A stretch of 64,000 nt of DNA from Schistocerca nitens (lineage: Eukaryota > Arthropoda > Insecta > Orthoptera > Acrididae), in contig NC_064616.1 of the NCBI RefSeq assembly GCF_023898315.1, positions 546,769,602-546,833,601 of the forward strand, in the 5' to 3' direction. The position numbers were made by a program, and so were the translations under genes. The notes beneath the pieces were generated by a model, which saw only the letters and a list, made by a program, of their open reading frames with translations, was not told the DNA's origin and made no database searches. Position 1 is the stretch's first letter. Every line of letters begins with the position of its first letter. This document shows positions 43,272-56,009 of the stretch, one piece after another.

Positions 43272-43474
43272 AAAAAAAAAGTTCAAATGTGTGTGAGATC
43301 TTACGGGACTCAACTGCTAAGGTCATCAGTCCCTAAGCTTACACACTTCTTAAGCTAAATTATCCTAAGGACAAACACACACACCCATGCCCGAGGGAGG
43401 ACTCGAACCTCCGTCGGGACCAGCCGCACAGTCCATGACTGCAGCGCCTGAGACCGCTCGGCTAATCCCGAGCC
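43272..43474 (-). mobile_element. tRNA-derived SINE, second family (CACACA-type tail)
   Basis: A 12-bp target duplication CACAGTTTTCGA flanks it (43260-43271 and 43475-43486). On the minus strand: TAGCCGAGCGGTCTCAGGCG (A-box region), GGTTCGAGTCC (B box), TCCCTCGGGCATGGGTG, then TTAGGGACTGATGACCTTAG and a CTCACACACATTTG end. The head is like a tRNA with a long variable arm. The central block GGGACTGATGACC resembles that of the common family. Confidence 0.95.
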
Positions 43475-43486
43475 CACAGTTTTCGA

Positions 43487-44430
43487 TTTCATTCTTAATC
43501 GAATACAGCTACTGTTCGTCAACGCAGTGTTTGAGACTGCGCTACAATATGTCTCTGAAAATTAAAGTTTCCTCTTGGGTGGTTAAGGTCACCTACAAAA
43601 CAATACGAGTTTGTGGGCCAATAACATGTACTATTTACTATGGAATGCGTAATTAATTCAAGATGTTTTCCCAGATGTGTTGAAATATGTCGCTGTTAGG
43701 CCCCTCTGTGCGAAGAGTGAGTCCACAAATGTTAATAAACATCGAACAGGGACCATCCTTATATCATACCCCACAATTCTGTTGAAGGTAACGTTCTCTT
43801 TTTTGCTGGCATCCCTTTAGCAGCTGCGAATATTAACCTCAAGCTCATTCTACTTTCATTTAGTTATGTAACTTATCAACAGTCCACATAAATTTGGGAG
43901 TGGCAGAGGCATTCATAACTACAACACTAGAAGAACAACACTGATCTGCACAATCTGGACAGTCTGTGACTTCGGCACTGGTAGGGCTGAAATATTGAGC
44001 TATAAAACTCTTTGTCGGTACACCAATGGAAATATGTTGTTTCATAGACAGAAAATGTCAATAATTAGTAATTTATGCGTAAAATGCCTGCAAACACCAG
44101 CATGTAATCAAATAATTTTTTTACTACTTGCTCAGTTGAAACGTTCCACATCGTTAGGTTTATCGTGAATGTGACTTAATGAGTCTATGCTAATGTATTC
44201 TAGATATCTGTGAAGAGCACCAATTCATTTATTTCCTGTTGAGAACTGCGGAATGCTATTTATAAAATTTCTAGAACCAACTTTAAGTAATTAATTTAGA
44301 AATATATTACAGGATCCTACGTATGGCTCCAATATTCGTCGTAAAGACAAGAAGAGACCAATTACCCAACGTAAAGAAACGTTTAAGTAATTATGCTTCA
44401 CATAAGTGAATAGAATGAGAGGAAGTCTTA
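43487..44430. other. No recognisable feature
   Basis: AT-rich; short frames only. Confidence 0.35.
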
Positions 44431-44439
44431 ATAACTGAT

Positions 44440-45760
44440 GTGGGACGTACCATCTCCCATTCATTTCACAGGGGTTTGCAGAGTAATGATGTCCCAGAAA
44501 TAGTGCGACAGACTTCGGCGGGTAGCAGATGTTGTCTTGAGGAACAAATCGAGGACAGGAACCCGTGTGCGGAAACGTCGCCCAACGGCGTTACAGGGCA
44601 TCGAAGTTACATGCACCGGAACCTGCTACTAGGCCTCCCTTTCGGCAGCAGACACCATGTACGCTGACGGACTGTAGGCGGAACATCTCGCAATGTGCTT
44701 TGACTGTCACGATAACCAGTGTACAAGGCACAGCTAGCTGCTGCGTAGAAATGCCTTACCTCCAACTGATGGATTGTTGTGTTGCTCTGGCAGATAACGC
44801 ATTTGGTCACGGGCTTCCATCGGTAGTATATTTTTCTCCTAGAACCCTCTAAAATCTCAAATGTTTTTGGTATACTGCGCAGAAATAAAGTTCAGATGGA
44901 AATGAGTGTCCGAAACTGTCATCTACCAAGGCAAAATACAATCACATTGACAGGAAATAAGTGCTGTCTTCGCAGTAGCTAGCTCCATCTTCTCCACAGG
45001 TCATAGTGACAATGACCCGCGATAACTGAATGGCAAACAAAATTGCGAGACATGCCGACTATGGTCCGTCAGCGTACGAAGTCACGTTTGCTGGCCACGG
45101 CTGGTCTAGTGGCAGCCGCCGGCACCTATAACTTCGACTCTCTGTAGCGTCGTTGAGTGACTTTCCTGACACGAGTGCCCATCATCAATTTGTTCGTCAA
45201 GCCACTCTCTACAACCATTCGAAATTTGTCGCAACGTTTTTAGGACACCATGTATATGTAGATCGACACAGCGATTTTTTGCGCAGGGCAAAATGTTGTG
45301 CGATACGATACTACAGACGTGTACCTAATTCATTTTATAATTGGTGTACATGGTTGAGGAGTTATATGACATCGAATATTGCCTTAATCGTTGGACAAAC
45401 TAGTTTACGTCCTACTACTTGCACGGATTCTACCAAATCGCTAAAACAGACAAATGTGTTTTCGTTAACATGTGCTGCTGAAAGTTTATCGTACCATCTA
45501 GGAATTCAAAAGAACAGCCCAGTACTTCGCCTGTGTCCATGGCTAAATACTGTCAAAGAACGTATGACGGCACTTCGAATACACGGCTTGCTGGAACGTA
45601 ATCAGAACTGTGCCACCGATGAGTGCTACATGAGGATACTCACAAGGGAACTGCATCTGTGGACTCGCCACCTGGGAAGTCATCAAAATATGGAGCAGTA
45701 TCGTCAATGATAGGGAGCTGTTCTGCACCTCGGAGTGCTGGAAACAAAACAAAATAATGC
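44440..45760. other. Unassigned block with moderate GC and open frames
   Basis: Two GC-richer stretches (44460-44800, 45000-45300) and a 185-codon plus-strand frame (45153-45710, ending RELHLWTRHLGSHQNMEQYR) stand out from the AT-rich flanks. No catalytic or structural motif could be recognised. AGGACACCATGTATAT near 45241 resembles the end of a mariner-type element. It may be the remains of one or more unknown elements. Confidence 0.3.
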
Positions 45761-48131
45761 TATTCAGCCATTTATAGCACTGCCATAATACCGTGCATTA
45801 ATAGAGCTCCATTTGTAAAAAGTAATTTGGCTTTACCTGATATTTCTCCGATGTTATCCTTACCTAGTGAAAATCAGTCATGTTAGTTAAGTGAAAAGTC
45901 TTTTAATGCCAAAGAAATCACCTATAACTCTATGCAGGTAACACGTGTAGGACTTTGTAATATTTTTTGTCATTCACCATTACTGCTGAACGGGTCTAGT
46001 GGTCTAGTGGTCATTGTATTGTACGAGCAAAGTAAAATCTGCAGTACTGTGCTTTATCTCGTTCTTATATCTAGTTAGTAAAGCAAACATTTCTTGTTGT
46101 AATTTTATACCTATCACTCGTGTTAATGTGAGCATAATCTCTACAAAGTTTCTACACGTATTTCAAACCTACTGCTACGGTGTCATATTGGAAGTCATAA
46201 GAGACGTAAGTTATGTAGTACCCACTGTGTAAAACAGTGACTTTATATGGCATCACATTTACAAATTAGAAGAAGGTCTTCGGAGAAGTATTAAATCTGC
46301 CATGAAACTAAAAGTTGTAACACTTATATCGATTAGAAGTAGGTTTATATTATGTAACATTGTATCTATAATTATGGAGTGTTTATTCTTTGTTAGCTAA
46401 TGTCATGGATTAGTGATAGGATATTTAAAGTCTGTCAGGTATGTATGGAAAAAGCTAAATGATATTTAAAATAATTACATTTTATAATATGTGTATATTT
46501 AAAAGAAAAACAATGTTATTGGAAAGTTGTTTATGCTTAGGGAACTTGTGTTGTAAAATATAAAAGATGTAGGAAATCCCTCGGCAACGGAAGTAGCTTG
46601 GCGCAATGTAAAAGGTGGTTTTGGCTGTCGAACTGGGCAGCTCCTTGGCGTGAACGGTACGCACTCAATAGCTAGCCATTGCTCGGTACACATCGATGGT
46701 GGCAAGGGAGGCAGTTGGAAGCCGCTTTGCAAGGAACTTGGCCTCGGATATGGATTTGGCCGTTGCATGGTACTCTCGTCAATAAGGTATGGCTCTTACA
46801 CGTTAAATATCCGTCGCCAAGATGAAATTTTATAGAGCATTCAAACATCAAGTACTGTGAGTACAGTTAGCCGCCATGTCGTTCGCGACCACTACTTCGC
46901 CACTGCTCCACCAACTTCACACATACAGATATGTGACAATGCATGGACCAGTTAATTTCCGTGAGTGATTTTAATAATAATCCAAGCGCTATAAGCCTGT
47001 GTTTACAACCATACCTTCCACTCTGATCATGTACCTATGCAGGGTCTTCTCCAAAGTGTTTATAAAACCGAATATCATGTTTCAAATGAACTAGTGATTT
47101 AGTGATGTTAGTGAAATGTGCAAGAATTAGCAAAAGTAGAAGTTAGTTATAATTTTGCAAAAGAGCTCTCAATTTATTGCAAGGTATTTTTTTGCAAAAA
47201 TTCAGTGCCAGACTGTGAAAATGTTCTGTCTAAAATACGTACTTCACAGATAATGAAAATAGTACATAAGTTAAACTTATTTGAAACATAAATTGGCTTG
47301 ATTATCGTCACGAACGACTTTTTTTTAAGTTAATTGAGCTCAGTGTTGAATAATTTGACTTGAAAAGTCCAAAAAGTAAAAATATAAACTATTCCAAGTG
47401 ATGTTGAGAGTTAATTTTGTTTAAATTATTCTTTGCTACTGCAGTAGTCTTAGAGCTTGACTGGTCACACCATACTATTTTATGGATCCCCATCATATTC
47501 CTCACATATTAAAAAGATAAATGGACTATTATTACTACTAATGAAATCTGATATATTTCTGTATCTGGGAGTATAAACAGTGTGTTTGTGTTATAATTTA
47601 TTTTAATTGTGGTATTTATATGTCGGTTAAGTCAGAAGCCCCCCCTGGCCAATTTTAGTACTGTACTTGTGGCTCTAAGATTTCAGTACTGATCCAAGTA
47701 ACAACATTAGAGTATAGCTCTTATTAGTGTGAGTTTGGTACGAGTTTGCTTTCTATGATTACTAGTATGTGCATTATTGGTAACTACTGCTACCCGCAAC
47801 TCAGAGTGCCCTGTGTCCGTTTGATCCTGTGTGCTATTCAAAGGGAATATTAATGAAAGTAATTTCAATAACTGATAGTCAATTTTCTTAAACTTATATT
47901 TCCAAATTAATGAGCCTAATTAGGATGGCGATCATGCGTTCTTCATTCAGATATGTATTTCACTACTTTCATTAAACCCCAAACTTAGAGCCTGTTTCAT
48001 TTTTCTGTTAACTGCTAAATATTCAAAATTACAGTCCGACACCTTTATCTGTTAGACACACATGCGGTCAGAATTTCAAAATCCTTTCAGAGGGTAACAT
48101 TAGCTTGAGTAACGGCAGGCTAGTGTTATAA
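45761..48131. other. Mostly unassigned; TATA box-like site at 46559
   Basis: AT-rich except 46560-46960, which is GC-richer. TATAAAAG lies at 46559-46566 and a canonical donor GTGAGT at 46970. This could be a promoter with a first exon, or an LTR. No long open frame; ATGGTGGCAAGG opens a frame of only about 22 codons. Confidence 0.3.
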
Positions 48132-48140
48132 AGTATCCAT

Positions 48141-49915
48141 GTTGTTGTGGTCTTCAGTTTTGAGACTGGTTTGATGCAGCTCTCCATGATACTCTATCCT
48201 GTACTAGCCTCTTCATCTCCCAGTACCTACCGCAACCTACATCCTTCTGAATCTGCTTAGTGTATTCATCTCTTGGTCTCCCTCTACGATTTTCAAGTTG
48301 TACCACAAACTTCTCTTCTCCCCAATCCTATTCAATACTTCCTCATTAGTTATGTGATCTACCCATCTAATCTTCAGCATTCTTCTGTAGCACCACATTT
48401 CAAAAGTTTCTATTCTCTTCTTGTCCAAACTATTTATCGTCCATGTTTCACTTCCATACATGGCTGCACTCCATACAAATACTTTCAGAAAAGACTTCCT
48501 CACACTTAAATCTATACTTGATGTTAACAAATTTCTCTTCTTCAGAAACGCTTTCCTTGCCATTGCAAGTCTACATTTTATATCCTCTCTACTTCGACCA
48601 TTATCAGTTACTTTGCTCCCCAAATAGCAAAACTCCTTTACTACTTTAAGTGTCTCTTTTCCTAATCTAATTCCCTCAGGATCACCCGACTTAATTCAAC
48701 TACATTCCATTATCCTCGTCTTGCATTTGTTGATGTTCATCTTATACCCTCCTTTCAAGACACTGTCCATTCCGTTCAACTGCTCTTCCAAGTCCTTTGC
48801 TGTCTCTGATACAAATACGATGTCATTGGCGAACCTCAAAGTTTTTATTTCTTCTCCGTGGATTTTAATACCTACTCCGAAATTTTCTTTTGTTTCCTTC
48901 ACTGCTTGCTCAATATACAGATTGAATAACATCGGGGATAGGCTACAGCCCGGTCCCACTCCCTGCCCAACCACTGCTTCCCTTTCATACCCCTCGACTC
49001 TTATAACTGCCATCTGGTTGCTGTACAAATTGTAAATAGCCTTTCGCTCCCTGTATTTTACCCATGCCACCTTCAGAATTTGAAAGAGAGTATTCCAGTC
49101 AATATTGTCAAAAGCTTTCTCTAAGTCTACAAATGCTAGAAACGTAGGTTTGCCCTTCCTTAATCTAGCTTCTAAGATGTGTCGTAGGGTCAGTATTGCC
49201 TCACGTGTTCCAACATTTCTACGGAATCCAAACTGATCTTCCCCGAGGTCGGCTTCTACTAGTTTTTCCATTCTTCTGTAAAGAATTCGCGTTAGTATTT
49301 TGCAGCTGTTACTTATTAAACTGATAGTTCGGTAATTTTCACATCTGTCAACACCTGTTTTCTTTGGGATTGGAATTATTATATTCTTCTTGAAGTCTGA
49401 GGGTATTTCGCCTATTTCATACATCTTGCTCACCAGATGGTAGAGTTTTGTCAGGACTGGCTCTCCCAAGGCTGTCAGTAGTTCCAATGGAATGTTGTCT
49501 ACTCCGGGGGCCTTGTTCCGACTCAGGTCTTTCAGTGCTCTGTCAAACTCTTCACGCAGTATCGTATCTCCCATTTCATCTTCATCTACATCCTCTTCCA
49601 TTTCCATAATATTGTCCTCAAGTACATCGCCCTTGTATAGACCTTCTATATACTCCTTCCACCTTTCTGCTTTCCCTTCTTCGCTTAGAACTGGGTTTCC
49701 ATCTGAGCTCTTGATGTTCATGCAAGTGGTTCTCTTATCTACGAAGGTCTCTTTAATTTTCCTGTAGGCAGTATCTATCTTACCCCTAGTGAGATAAGCT
49801 TCTACATCCTTACATTTGTCCTCTAGCCATACCTGCTTAGCCATTTTGCACTTCATGTCGATCTCATTTTTCAGACGTTTGTATTCCTTTATGCCTGCTT
49901 CATTTACTGCATTAC
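48141..49915 (-). mobile_element. RTE-clade LINE, 5'-truncated, with target duplication
   Basis: A perfect 9-bp target duplication AGTATCCAT flanks it (48132-48140 and 49916-49924). Minus orientation, 1775 bp. The 3' end on the plus strand begins GTTGTTGTGGTCTTCAG. The 5' part (endonuclease) is missing. Compared with what I recall of this family, a stretch of about 100 bp near 48296 is deleted in the 3' region. One of the best-delimited LINE insertions here. Confidence 0.95.
48237..49856 (-). pseudogene. RTE-type reverse transcriptase with FAND in place of F/YADD
   Basis: From 49856 the frame is open for 386 codons: RKIKETFVDKRTTCMNIKS, LSRNKAPGVDNIPLELLTA, IIIPIPKKTGVDRCENYRT, DQFGFRRNVGTREAILTL, LAFVDLEKAFDNIDWNTLF (first catalytic Asp), GVGPGCSLSPMLFNLYIE and LRFANDIVFVSE. 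The usual [FY]ADD is FAND, so one catalytic Asp is Asn. A single in-frame TGA (48698-48696) after RIMECS is followed in the same frame by KSGDPEGIRLG, CYLGSKVTDNGRSREDIKC and YGSETWTINSLDKKRIETF. The extreme C-terminus is lost by a deletion. Inactive. Confidence 0.93.
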
Positions 49916-49924
49916 AGTATCCAT

Positions 49925-52900
49925 ATGACGTTCGAATATTTTAAGTGACCTCAGAGCACTTAATGAAAAAAAAGCTTTATTCTTAATTTCATTGATATCT
50001 ATGGACACTCACGATAATTAAGGTATATAAGGTGCAGTAAAAGAAAAGGCATGTAAGAAAATTGTGAGCCCGGCTACGTGTTGCCATGGCTGTTTCGCGT
50101 ATGCTGCATATGTTTCGTTCGGAAGCTCTTCCACATCCTCCACACAGTCCCCATTTTCCCTCATGCAATTTACATATTTTTGGAGGGTGAAAAATGACAG
50201 TCGTGGCCGTCGATATGCTTCGGTCGAAGAAGTACACGCATAGGTACAGTCGTGCATCCGTAGGCCACCGCAAACCTTTTTCCATGAAAGCATTGAATAT
50301 TTTGTCTCACTTTGGGATAAATGTATTAACATCAATGTCAGTTACTTTTGAAATAGCAAATCATTTTCTGACTTTTTCTCATCTGCATATGTGTTGAACG
50401 ATTTACAATTGTTTTTATCATCTTTGCCTTATACATTTACAGTTTGCCTTCTCACGAATTTCATTGACTGCCTTGGCAGGTATTATTTTGGTAACTATCT
50501 GCTCTATAAGGGTGTATGTGGTTTTCCAGGCTTTGTACCGAAAGGCCAATTTCTTCTCCGATCCTGTTTCTGAGACTGTTGCGAAGTGTTTTGTAAATAA
50601 CCATAATTTCCGTGGTTTTGGTTGGCGTAACAAAGCAAGATTTGGATTTACTTCCTGAAGAATAATGAAACCAGAAGAATTTTTTAACAAGAGTGTAAAC
50701 AAGGGCAACAGATTGTACAGCAAATATACATTTGATTTTAAAGACGTATGTTTGGGTACAACACAATAAAATGCGTGTTGTAGTTAGGACAAATTCAGTG
50801 CAGTCAGAAGGACGTAACAACTGCAATGATTTGCACAATATGATGAGAGTAGTGTGGGCTATGTATTTTCACACAATTTCTACTGACGGTTACTGGGTCA
50901 CTGCTTGTGTCCTCCTGTTGAGACGTGGCGCATATATAGAAATGAGGATGCTAAAGGGAAACAGAAAGTGTTTAAGTATGAATGCATTGTCCCTCTAGCA
51001 GTAATGGATACTGTAGACCCTTTACTTATGAAATCTGGTCAATACAGATATTTTGGAAATATTTTTGGAAGAAAAACGCAGTACCGGTAATCGAAGGGAC
51101 AATCAAGAATCTTCTCTGTAATTTTCCAACCAAGGTATGTGTTCCTCGAGATAAATATACTAATATATCTCAATGGCAAAATTAAATTTTATTTGGATGT
51201 TTCAGTGGTCTGCCTTGACATTCGTACATATTGCGAACAACATTGCTGTTATGAAAATGTTGTAACGTTTCCAGCGATTCGTTTGTGCTGACTTCTTTAA
51301 GATTGGAAATTTGTTGTAAGATTGCTGTGAGTCAACATGACTTCGTCATCTTGGTTGCTAAGTAGTCTGACGATGTTGAAACGGAACTTCTTGTCCCGTT
51401 CCATATTTTTCTCAATAAATTCCGATAGAGGAGAATTGTAGCGAGAGTGTTTTTACTCTGCAGAAGTAAATCAGTTTTTGACAAGCAGTAGAGAATGGAC
51501 CAAGCGGTGTTTATTTATTTATTCATTGATTTTTTATTTCGTGTGTGCGAAGTTTCCTTACATTCTTTCCCTAGTGTGACCTTGGGCTGTGTGAATGACA
51601 TATTATGTGAAGTAGCAGAAAACTTTCGTCAGAGGTCGTAGCATTGCATGAGTAGAGTGGTTCTGTGGTAGGATAGTACCAACCCCAAAAGACGAACAAC
51701 TTTGACAAAGATAGTGTGCACGTCAGGTCAGAGAGATCGCGAAAGCACGAGTGTTGGCTTTATTAGGTTGGCGAGCCGTCTCCTCCACAACCTTTTGAAT
51801 GAACAACGGTTAGGCGAAGTATCTGCAAGTCCACTTGCTCCTTGGTAGCGACGCTGGACAGAAGTGGAGATGCCGCTCTCGATTTTTATAATGCTAACAA
51901 AGGTATTAGAGTTTCTCTAACCTGCTTGTTAATATGGTCCAGATGTTGCAATCAGGTGTGGTATTACCACGAAACCCCCATAAGGTAGTTTATTTTCATT
52001 ATTTAGTCAAATTTCACTAAAACTTTGCGTTTGTACCTTGCTCAGGCCACGCACCATGGTCCTTAAGCTCACAGTCCTATTATTGCTCTGTGCTTAACAG
52101 GCGTTCACTCATTTAATGTATTTTAATGTGGTCTTTCTCCTACAGCAATATGTTACGGGATTTTTATTTATTTGTCATGTGTTTTCTTTGTGTACTTACT
52201 TTCACGTCACGTGGTCGATTGGAGCAACCGCCACATTGGTAAACTGCAGTTTCGGTCTGAAAACGTGTAGTAGTCGAGTGAATAATCATATGGTAGTGGG
52301 TGAGTATAAAACAGAGAAGGAATAATCTTGTATGTCCGTATTTTTTGTATTTCTGTTGGCTTCCGCTCTTGGCCACGTGTGTAGAATAGTATTAATGTTT
52401 CTTGTGCCCCCCATAACTATTTGATTTACCAATAATGAAGTGCGTTACGTAAAAAACATGGTTTAAACACTTTTATCTAAGAAAGTTCAGATTTTAATGC
52501 CCATTGATGGAATAAAGACTTGCAAAGTTTTCCCACCACATTATAGTAAATATTCTTCCCCCCTTCTCAGTTATGTAGTGTTGTTTCTGAAAGCAAGATT
52601 AAACCAAAACTGGCAGTCATAGTTAAGTGCACCACTTGCTAACCTTTCTTCAGCGTACGTTTTAACGAAAATTGAAATATTTAGGCAAATACTCTTCTGC
52701 ATTCACCGAGTTCGCTTGTAGCGTCTTTGCTGAGCTTTTTCTACGTGACCTAAAGTAATTGATTGTAGTAAGCATGGGCTTAGGTATAATTGTGTGCCTG
52801 CATAAAATTACATTGAAGCTAGGTCCACGGTCCCCTCGCCCTTTTCATATAACGTGGCGAAAGTGAATCATGTTAACTAGATAGAACAGTTGTGATGATG
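49925..52900. other. No assigned gene; a few open frames
   Basis: Frames at 50018-50335 (minus; contains FFTLQKYVNCMRENGDCVED and EELPNETYAAYAKQPWQH) and 50732-51090 (plus) are longer than the AT-rich background would suggest but show no motif I can name. The rest (51200-52900) is AT-rich without features. Confidence 0.3.
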
Positions 52901-52902
52901 TA

Positions 52903-54319
52903 CACTCCTGGAAATTGAAATAATAACACCGTGAATTCATTGTCCCAGGAAGGGGAAACTTTATTGACACATTCCTGGGGTCAGATACATCACATGATCA
53001 CACTGACAGAACCACAGGCACATAGACACAGGCAACAGAGCATGCACAATGTCGGCACTAGTACAGTGTATATCCGCCTTTCGCAGCAATGCAGGCTGCT
53101 ATTCTCCCATGTAGACGATCGTAGAGATGCTGGATGTAGTCCTGTGGAACGGCTTGCCATGCCATTTCCACCTGGCGCCTCAGTTGGACCAGCGTTCGTG
53201 CTGGACGTGCAGACCGCGTGACGCTTCATCCAGTCCCAAACATGCTCAATGGGGGACAGATCCGGAGATCTTGCTGGCCAGGGTAGTTGACTTACACCTT
53301 CTAGAGCACGTTGGGTGGCACGGGATACATGCGGACGTGCATTGTCCTGTTGGAACAGCAAGTTCCCTTGCCGGTCTAGGAATGGTAGAACGATGGGTTC
53401 GATGACGGTTTGGATGTACCGTGCACTATTCAGTGTCCCCTCGACGATCACCAGTGGTGTACGGCCAGTGTAGGAGATCGCTCCCCACACCATGATGCCG
53501 GGTGTTGGCCCTGTGTGCCTCGGTCGTATGCAGTCCTGATTGTGGCGCTCACCTGCACGGCGCCAAACACGCATACGACCATCATTGGCACCAAGGCAGA
53601 AGCGACTCTCATCGCTGAAGACGACACGTCTCCATTCGTCCCTCCATTCACGCCTGTCGCGACACCACTGGAGGCGGGCTGCACGATGTTGGGGCGTGAG
53701 CGGAAGACGGCCTAACGGTGTGCGGGACCGTAGCCCAGCTTCATGGAGACGGTTGCGAATGGTCCTCGCCGATACCCCAGGAGCAACAGTGTCCCTAATT
53801 TGCTGGGAAGTGGTGGTGCGGTCCCCTACGGCACTGCGTAGGATCCTACGGTCTTGGCGTGCATCCGTGCGTCGCTGCGGTCCGGTCCCAGGTCGACGGG
53901 CACGTGCACCTTCCGCCGACCACTGGCGACAACATCGATGCACTGTGGAGACCTCACGCCCCACGTGTTGAGCAATTCGGCGGTACGTCCACCCGGCCTC
54001 CCGCATGCCCACTATACGCCCTCGCTCAAAGTCCGTCAACTGCACATACGGTTCACGTCCACGCTGTCGCGGCATGCTACCAGTGTTAAAGACTGCGATG
54101 GAGCTCCGTATGCCACGGCAAACTGGCTGACACTGACGGCGGCGGTGCACAAATGCTGCGCAGCTAGCGCCATTCGACGGCCAACACCGCGGTTCCTGGT
54201 GTGTCCGCTGTGCCGTGCGTGTGATCATTGCTTGTACAGCCCTCTCGCAGTGTCCGGAGCAAGTATGGTGGGTCTGACACACCGGTGTCAATGTGTTCTT
54301 TTTTCCATTTCCAGGAGTG
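52903..54319 (-). mobile_element. Tc1-like transposon, full-length and nearly intact
   Basis: TA duplications at 52901-52902 and 54320-54321. Inverted ends CACTCCTGGAAATTGAAATA (left) and CACTCCTGGAAATGGAAAAA (right, read inward). It is 1417 bp. A polyadenylation signal AATAAA lies on the minus strand near 52960. It is almost identical to the deleted copy at 4580-5757 outside the deletion, which points to recent activity of the family. Transposase lies on the minus strand. Confidence 0.96.
53058..54075 (-). CDS. Tc1-like transposase, one frameshift from intact
   Basis: DDE transposase that excises the element and inserts it at TA sites. From the preferred start (ATG at 54075-54073, MPRQRGREPYVQLTDFERGR) it shows helix-turn-helix 1 (FERGRIVGMREAGWTYRRIA), helix-turn-helix 2 (QQIRDTVAPGVSARTIRNRL), VVFSDESRFCLG (Asp 1), FQQDNARPHVSRAT (Asp 2) and WPARSPDLSPIEHVWDWMK (Glu). 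I count 32 residues between Asp 2 and Glu, against 34 in classical Tc1. Near 53222 the frame slips; in the other frame QLRRQVEMAWQAVPQDYI and GGYTLY with TAG (53060-53058) complete it. The interval of 1018 bp fits one extra base or a two-base loss. The longer open frame from 54378 reaches outside the element and is not the gene. Confidence 0.9.
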
Positions 54320-54321
54320 TA

Positions 54322-56000
54322 TTTTCCAACAGACACACGGCCAGTTATTGAAATGCCATCGGAATTGAATATCATCAATTATTTCCTCCCTTCGTCGTAA
54401 AGAATAGAGCAAAGTCAGTACCACAGTTGAATGCTTGGTTATGAAAGGAAATAATGGCTCTATGCTCCCTATTAAGCCCTGCATAGGTGCCTTCGGCAAT
54501 AGTTCTCAAAAAATTTTGTATTATCTGTTGCGTTCAAATCTTTACCGGGTGGTTAAACCCTCCCGCTACAAATCATTAATACCCGGAAATAACTCGCAGG
54601 GGCCTGTAATTTCGCTGACCACACGAATTTGTTAAGCAATTACTACAGAGGGTATCCTGCATGAGCTGTTGGACATGACAAGCGACGGTAATCTTCTCAC
54701 CAAGTCGAATTATAACGTTAACTATACCACCACCAGTAGGAAAATTACGTAGCAATGTAACACGGTGACAGCCAGAACGAGATTAGATTGCTACAATTTG
54801 GTGACTGAAGATAGTTTCACCAACTGTATTTTGTAGGTATGAGGAACAGTTACACTGACACACAACTCCAGATCATCATATTGCTCATCGGTATCCTCAA
54901 TAATTTTTTCAAACGAACCCTTAGTGACTTATGGGTTGAGGAAGTCAGATATTTTTAGGATTGTTTGACGTTAAGTGCAGCTGCATCTTAGATGCCTTGA
55001 CAAAGTAGTAAAGTATGTGCTAGCACAGGATCTTACCTTCTTCCTTCAATCCAACAGCATTCCATAATGTCACAAACACATCACTTAACTATACAAGACC
55101 AACACAGTCCAGCATATGGCAAACTTAGATATGTGACACATTATAAACATATTGTAGGATAGGACTAATCTACTTTCGCTAATGTTTTGCCCTCACTTGG
55201 TACTTTTATATAACCCCACATAGCTAACATGCTCAATTATTAGACTGGTTGAGATCTAAGACATATTAGAGATGTGACGCTACAGACCTCAACTATAATA
55301 TGTTAACATATATGTCGTATTATTCATTATCTTCTCTGTTGTAGTCGTTCATTATTACTGTGAAGAACACTCGCAGAATATTATTAAACTCTGGCTACAG
55401 TTTAGAAACGGCTTGTATTTTTTATCTAACAGGTTGATTTATTTCTGTGTGCAGTCTCCTCTGTAAACCAATTTTAGTGCTTAAAAACCTGATGTTTCTA
55501 AGTGATGTGAATAGGGTTCTGTAGTCCAAAAATGTCACGAGACAGTAAATCGTAGGTCGTGGCTACGGACGATGAGGAGAGAGAAGTATTATACCCTTGT
55601 AAACAGTGAATGTCACGAGTAATCTTTGGCTTGTGCAAGTAAATGGACAGATGGAGTAAAAGATATATAACAAAATTTGGTTATTGCATAACGAGCGTGT
55701 GGAGCCCGTAGGTCGCTTGTACTGAAACACTCAGCTAGTATCTCTGAAAAATGCTCAGAAGTATTTCGGCAGGACCCACTGGAAGCCCATATACTGCCAG
55801 TTGGTAAACGTGTTTCCTGAAGGAAGTGACCTTTGGGTATGAACTTCTTGAGATAAACAAGTGATTCAGAGAATTCCTAATGATTAATTGCCCAACACCA
55901 GTACTTCCTTTGTTTCCTGTTAGTTATCTCGGAACCGTCCAGTAACGAGTCAACATAGGTGCACATTTCCGTAGGCTGAGTATTGGGAAATTACATCAGT
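54322..56000. other. No recognisable feature
   Basis: AT-rich, no frames or repeats that could be supported. Confidence 0.4.
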
Positions 56001-56009
56001 GTAACATCA

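Noticed and set aside
48721-49767. Plus-strand frames of 60-104 residues rich in Leu and Ser
   Set aside because: Antisense of the RTE reverse transcriptase.
54076-54378. N-terminal extension of the 462-residue frame beginning at 54378
   Set aside because: It reads out through the transposon's terminal repeat into flanking DNA; the family start is MPRQRGREP at 54075.
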